This document shows positions 60,318 through 64,000 of a stretch of 64,000 nt of DNA, piece by piece. The notes beneath the pieces were generated by a model. The model made no database searches. It was given only the letters and a program-made list of their open reading frames with translations, and was not told the DNA's origin. The stretch's first letter is position 1. Each line of letters starts with the position of its first letter. The translations under genes were made by a program, and so were the position numbers. The stretch is taken from contig CP046106.1 of assembly GCA_013343275.1 (NCBI GenBank), positions 248,001 through 312,000 of the forward strand, read 5' to 3'. This DNA comes from Candidatus Nanohaloarchaea archaeon (lineage in GTDB: Archaea > Nanohalarchaeota > Nanosalinia > Nanosalinales > Nanosalinaceae).

Positions 60318-62802
60318 CGAACTTTACCTGCAGCATGTCTCGAGCGACATTTCTCAACCTCGTCTCCTCAACGTGTTCGGATTTGGCAATCTCCTTCACG
60401 ATATCTCCATTATTCCTGACTCCCTCCAGCTGCGGGAATACAAAGTTCAACACTGCTTCTGTGCCAGAGGAGCCTTGAGCAACAAAGCTGAGCATATCCT
60501 CTGCGATTGCCGGGCCAATCTTTCTACCTTCAACTGCATTGTTGGTTCTCTCCCAGATATCGGCGACAGTATCAATATCCTCTCCATCTGCATTAATTTC
60601 CCATTTTTCATCGTAGCTGCGAAGTAGCTCATTATCGATATCTTCCGGAGCTTCTACACGAATAAAGGCAAATCTTCTCATGAAGGCATAACTCATCTCG
60701 TAGAGGGAAGTTTTGTCGTACGAGTTCATCGTCGCCAGAATCTTCCAGGACTCGGGAACAACGTACTGATTTTCATCAGGCCGCTCTGAAGCATCTTCAT
60801 GCTTACCTGGAATAACCTCGATCTCCTCACCGTTATCAGCTGTGTAAGGCAGCTGGACCTTCTGACCGGAAAGAACCGTGAAAAGCTGTCCAAAGGCCTT
60901 GTCGATATCTGAACGATTGATCTCATCAACCACAAGCAACTCGTTTTTCAGAGCTCTCTCATCATCCTTGAACCTCTTCAGAATCTGACCAGAGTTAAAC
61001 TCGAGATCGCCATCACCTTCCTTCTCAGGCATAAAACCTCCAACAGTATCAAAAGTCGACCAGTCAGCAGTAGCAGTAGTCAACTGATGACCTGTGAAGA
61101 AATCCGTACCCTCTAGTTCCTCGGCAACAGCCTCGGCAATCTCGGTCTTGCCTGTGCCCGGAGGCCCTGTAAAGATAATATGCTTACCCGAGTTAAGCGC
61201 AGCCTCAACCTGCGAAACAATACTCTCTCCCTGCCCATCAGGATAGTAAAGGCCTCTCTCCTCGAGAATGTTTTCTGGGAGATCGATGTCAAGCTTATCT
61301 TCTATCTCAATATCAGTGCTGTGAATCCTGTCAGCGCTCTTACCACTGATAGCTTTAATCTGAGAATCATCTTCTGAACTGTAATCCAGGAAATCTGTCT
61401 CAGGACTTGCAGGCCCTGTCTTTTTCTCCTGCAGGAATTTTCTGACGCTGCCATACCTGTCTCTGATGCTACTAATCCCCTGATCATTCAGGGACTGGAA
61501 ACCCATGAGATTGTAGTTATCGGAGTAGTCTGCCAGATCATTGATTTCGTCCTGTGACAGATCCATCTTGAACGGTTCCTTCAGGTAGATAATATACTTC
61601 CACGGATCACCGTCATCGTCTGGCCATAGCTCTTTTGCAAGTTCAGTATTTGTCTCAGTATCAATAATTTCAGCACCGTAGATGTACTCTCCCTGCCTGT
61701 AGAAGAGCAGGAAATCTCCTGCTTCAATCTTCTTCCAGCTGGACTTGGTTCCCTCACGGTTACCCCATACAGAAACCACGTCATGATCAAAACTCCGATC
61801 AGAGGACTCATTAACCTTTTCAGTCGGAACACGCCGTATAACAGTATCTCTCAAATGTGCGTATGCATCATCATTGCTGCATGGAGCAAGGAAAAGCTGA
61901 GGTTCGTCTTTTTCTGAATAATTTACCTCGTTTTTCACGGAATCACCTGCATTATCTAGAAATAGACTTGATATCTCAGCTATATCTCTTTCCAGCTCGT
62001 CCTCATCCATAGAGCCTGCCTGATATTCTTTGTAATAAACTGTCGCAGGACCGTATTTTTCACCTATTCCACTAGCATCTAATTTGATTGGACCAGGCTT
62101 GAAATCCTCGAGATCATATTTTTCTCTTAACTCTGCACCTTTTTCTTTGAGATCAGAATTATTTCTATTTCCCTGAGCATTTTCTCTTTTGACTCTCTGA
62201 TTTAGAGTGAGATATACTTTATCCTCTTGAGGATCAATTAGAAAAACTGGATTTGTGCCATGTTCTAGGGTCTCGCCATCTCTATTTCTTATACTGATCC
62301 ATGGTATACTCGACCAATTACCTTGACCAGCCGACCCTTCAGTTTCAACGTCGAAACTATTGTAATCAGATGAAACTCTGTTAGCGATATGTTTTAGTAG
62401 TGCAGGACCTTTTTCCTCTATAAGTTTGTAAACTTCTTTCTCGCTATTTAATTTTCCTAAATCTTGGACATCATATTTACTAAGGATTTCTTCTAAGGTG
62501 TCTACGAAAAGCGATGTTGAATAATCTCGTACGTTAAAAAGCTGTATATCCAGATTTTTCAGAAATCTCTCAGCGTCATTTGTCGTGAAATCGCTTTTGG
62601 AGAAGCCTTCACTCTCTATCTTCTCAATATTCTCGAAAACGTCCTTTACAGGTTTCCTTTCTCCATTTAATTCGATGTAATGCCATGGAGAATAATTATA
62701 TTCACTAAATTCGGCCTTGGTTTCGTTAAAAGCATTTTCGACATCTTCAACTGTTATCGTTAACTCGACACCATTAATAGAGCTAGTAAACTCATCCGCC
62801 AT
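60304..62802 (-). CDS. mcrB: McrB-like AAA+ restriction NTPase with DUF3578 and EVE-like domains
   Basis: 832 residues. Residues about 100-210 match MrcB_N/DUF3578 (GQGNWSSIPWISIRNRDGET then FLIDPQEDKVYLTLNQRV). About 300-420 is an EVE/PUA-like reader (LFLAPCSNDDAYAHLRDTVI; WKKIEAGDFLLFYRQGEYIY). About 520-832 is the McrB AAA+ core: HIIFTGPPGTGKTEIAEAV (Walker A about 545), LLVVDEINRSDIDKAFGQLF (Walker B about 624), ILATMNSYDKTSLYEMSYAF and FMRRFAFIRVEAP. Type IV restriction system that attacks modified DNA together with the downstream nuclease. The first 270 codons are AT-rich and lack AGGCCT. Confidence 0.88.
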   Translation of the reverse strand: MADEFTSSINGVELTITVEDVENAFNETKAEFSEYNYSPWHYIELNGERKPVKDVFENIEKIESEGFSKSDFTTNDAERFLKNLDIQLFNVRDYSTSLFVDTLEEILSKYDVQDLGKLNSEKEVYKLIEEKGPALLKHIANRVSSDYNSFDVETEGSAGQGNWSSIPWISIRNRDGETLEHGTNPVFLIDPQEDKVYLTLNQRVKRENAQGNRNNSDLKEKGAELREKYDLEDFKPGPIKLDASGIGEKYGPATVYYKEYQAGSMDEDELERDIAEISSLFLDNAGDSVKNEVNYSEKDEPQLFLAPCSNDDAYAHLRDTVIRRVPTEKVNESSDRSFDHDVVSVWGNREGTKSSWKKIEAGDFLLFYRQGEYIYGAEIIDTETNTELAKELWPDDDGDPWKYIIYLKEPFKMDLSQDEINDLADYSDNYNLMGFQSLNDQGISSIRDRYGSVRKFLQEKKTGPASPETDFLDYSSEDDSQIKAISGKSADRIHSTDIEIEDKLDIDLPENILEERGLYYPDGQGESIVSQVEAALNSGKHIIFTGPPGTGKTEIAEAVAEELEGTDFFTGHQLTTATADWSTFDTVGGFMPEKEGDGDLEFNSGQILKRFKDDERALKNELLVVDEINRSDIDKAFGQLFTVLSGQKVQLPYTADNGEEIEVIPGKHEDASERPDENQYVVPESWKILATMNSYDKTSLYEMSYAFMRRFAFIRVEAPEDIDNELLRSYDEKWEINADGEDIDTVADIWERTNNAVEGRKIGPAIAEDMLSFVAQGSSGTEAVLNFVFPQLEGVRNNGDIVKEIAKSEHVEETRLRNVARDMLQVKFDEEN

Positions 62803-62844
62803 AGGATCGTATTGATTACCACAGTTAAGAATTTGTTGAAACGT

Positions 62845-63201
62845 TTAGGATCTCCATTCCTCAAGGCCTTCAGTTATTTCCTCTGCTGTTTCTTCATCAA
62901 ATCTTTCCCTGTTTTCGTCCAGCTTCTCCAGAACTGCCTCTTCAATATCTATGTCCAGTCGCTGGGCCATGCTCAGGGAGTACAGGATTACATCTGCCAG
63001 CTCCTCTCTAACTCCAGCCATTAATTCCTCGTCCTGTTTGATTTTCTTGACAGGTACATTGTCTTTCCACTGGAAGTGCTCCATCAGTTCTGAGGCCTCT
63101 ATGGAAATCGACATGGCGATGTTCTTCGGTTCATGGAACTTCTCCCAGTCACGTTTCTCCTTGAACTCTGCGTATTCCTCCTGAAGTCTGTCAATTCCCA
63201 T
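62845..63201 (-). CDS. MazG-like nucleotide pyrophosphohydrolase (dCTPase type)
   Basis: 118 residues: FHEPKNIAMSISIEASELME (ExxE) and EELADVILYSLSMAQRLDID (ELxDVxxY) give the two acidic metal motifs of the all-alpha NTP pyrophosphatase family. Acts as a house-cleaning enzyme on non-canonical dNTPs. Directly upstream of the McrBC locus on the same strand. Confidence 0.9.
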   Translation of the reverse strand: MGIDRLQEEYAEFKEKRDWEKFHEPKNIAMSISIEASELMEHFQWKDNVPVKKIKQDEELMAGVREELADVILYSLSMAQRLDIDIEEAVLEKLDENRERFDEETAEEITEGLEEWRS

Positions 63202-63351
63202 ATCTCATTCTTGGTTTCAACTCTTTACTGTTTTACGGAAATCTGGCCAAGATCTGAAAAACTTTCCGAAGTTGTTTGATATGTAGGGATCGAGGTGCAA
63301 GAAGGATTACTGGATGATAGGGTAGAAAGCGGAGAGTATCTAATACTATTT

Positions 63352-64000
63352 TTATGAGAATCTGTCGATGCTTTTCTGCTTTTTAGGGAGCTTGTCTCCC
63401 TTTACGAATCTGTATGCTCTTTCCAGCCAGTAGAGATCTTCTGAAAACTCAAGGTTATCTTCTTTTCTTTGCAGATATTTCACTCTGACACTGAAGGATA
63501 GATATGGCATCAGCATTCCCTGGCTGGGGTTTATCTGCAGCATGACCTCGATATCTACAGGATATCCAGAATGTCTATCTGAATAGTCTAGTTTCAGAAG
63601 TTGTTGTTCTACATCGTAGTTTTTGTCAATGTCTTCTCTTATGTTCTCCATCACACTCGAGTAGGATAGCTTGTCAATCTCTACAGAGCCATTGTTTTTG
63701 TTGTCCTGTAGGCGGACAATTTGCGTTTGTATTCCTTGTTCTTCTGCAAGTTCTTCTCTGTTTGATAGTTTATTCTCTGAGAATCGGAATATGTCATAGT
63801 CGAAAGGTGTTTCATCTTCAAACAGTTCTGTGAATAAGTCTTGGACGGATTTTATTTTGAAAGTTCTATCTCTGGCTATTAGTATTACATTATCCTCAGG
63901 CACTGGCTTGAATAGAAATGTGCTCTTAGTCTTTCTTTCCGTCTCTGAGTCTTCATCTACTCCTAGCATTCTGTTGTATCGTGAAGTTGGTCTAGTTGTT
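63352..64000 (-). CDS. Hypothetical protein, probably continuing past the window end
   Basis: ATG at 63969 gives 205 residues (MLGVDEDSETERKTKSTFLF), but the frame stays open upstream to base 64000 with plausible protein (TRPTSRYNR), so the true start is probably outside. Alpha/beta pattern with no recognised family. Next to the MazG and McrBC genes. Confidence 0.6.
   Translation of the reverse strand, partial: TTRPTSRYNRMLGVDEDSETERKTKSTFLFKPVPEDNVILIARDRTFKIKSVQDLFTELFEDETPFDYDIFRFSENKLSNREELAEEQGIQTQIVRLQDNKNNGSVEIDKLSYSSVMENIREDIDKNYDVEQQLLKLDYSDRHSGYPVDIEVMLQINPSQGMLMPYLSFSVRVKYLQRKEDNLEFSEDLYWLERAYRFVKGDKLPKKQKSIDRFS

Noticed and set aside
1-64000. CRISPR arrays, insertion sequences, integrases or rRNA genes
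   Set aside because: No spaced direct repeats, transposase or integrase signatures, or rRNA-like conserved stretches were seen.

Overview
The window looks like part of the chromosome of a moderately GC (mid-40s %) archaeon with an acidic, halophile-like proteome. The archaeal signs are a proteasome beta subunit, an FttA/aCPSF1-type KH beta-CASP nuclease, a PINA-type PIN-ATPase-KH protein, COG1361 surface proteins, an intron-containing tRNA-Trp, and many promoters whose TATA box lies about 25-30 bp before the start codon (leaderless mRNAs). Gene content, GC and acidity fit Nanohaloarchaeota best, but this is an inference: no rRNA is present.

Layout. 1-12.6 kb: housekeeping and small hypothetical genes (partial M20 peptidase, GNAT, psmB, aCPSF1, SDR, CsaA-like protein, mini-TFB, LURP-one protein, HExxH protein, secreted FG-GAP protein with an HU-like tail, APH-like kinase). 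12.6-14.1 kb: an AT-rich two-gene cassette that looks acquired. 14.1-18.3 kb: nrdR and nrdJ (B12-dependent ribonucleotide reductase) with two NrdR-box-like sites upstream. 18.3-25.5 kb: HTH regulator, PINA, DUF389, a NYN RNase plus CBS-HPF operon, AlkA-type glycosylase and endonuclease IV. 25.5-32.8 kb: two convergent envelope/efflux modules, one RND-type and one MacB-type, each with a COG1361 protein; the second diverges from a TetR gene across a palindromic operator. 32.8-39.4 kb: metal/thiol cluster (ArsR, thioredoxin, ArsP-like permease, HxlR, DsbA-like, OsmC, glutaredoxin, BtuF-like, TrxR-like). 39.4-51.3 kb: coiled-coil protein, superoxide dismutase, tRNA-Trp, beta-CASP-like protein, Toprim and PD-(D/E)XK proteins, GlmS, two UPF0173 proteins, tRNA-Leu. 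51.3-57 kb: a second redox operon (disulfide reductase, Cys-rich protein, HxlR, thioredoxin, zinc finger), a GH15 glucoamylase fused to a sugar dehydrogenase/epimerase, and a pterin dehydratase. 57-64 kb: acidic hypotheticals and an McrBC-type type IV restriction locus (DUF3578, EVE-like and AAA+ domains, plus a nuclease), then a MazG-like NTPase and a gene running off the window.

Themes. Oxidative and thiol stress defence is dense (SOD, two HxlR regulators, DsbA, glutaredoxin, OsmC, two thioredoxins, disulfide reductase). Nucleotide metabolism depends on B12 (NrdJ plus a BtuF-like protein). The most unusual signals are: (1) roughly ten-fold excess of the palindrome AGGCCT across both strands and all frames, absent from the AT-rich cassette; (2) a tRNA-Trp intron whose guide-like sequence pairs so that C34 would be the methylation target; (3) a GH15-dehydrogenase fusion; (4) a secreted FG-GAP protein ending in an HU-like helical pair; (5) paired NrdR-box-like sites in an archaeon. 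Counts and matches were made by eye; no searches were run.
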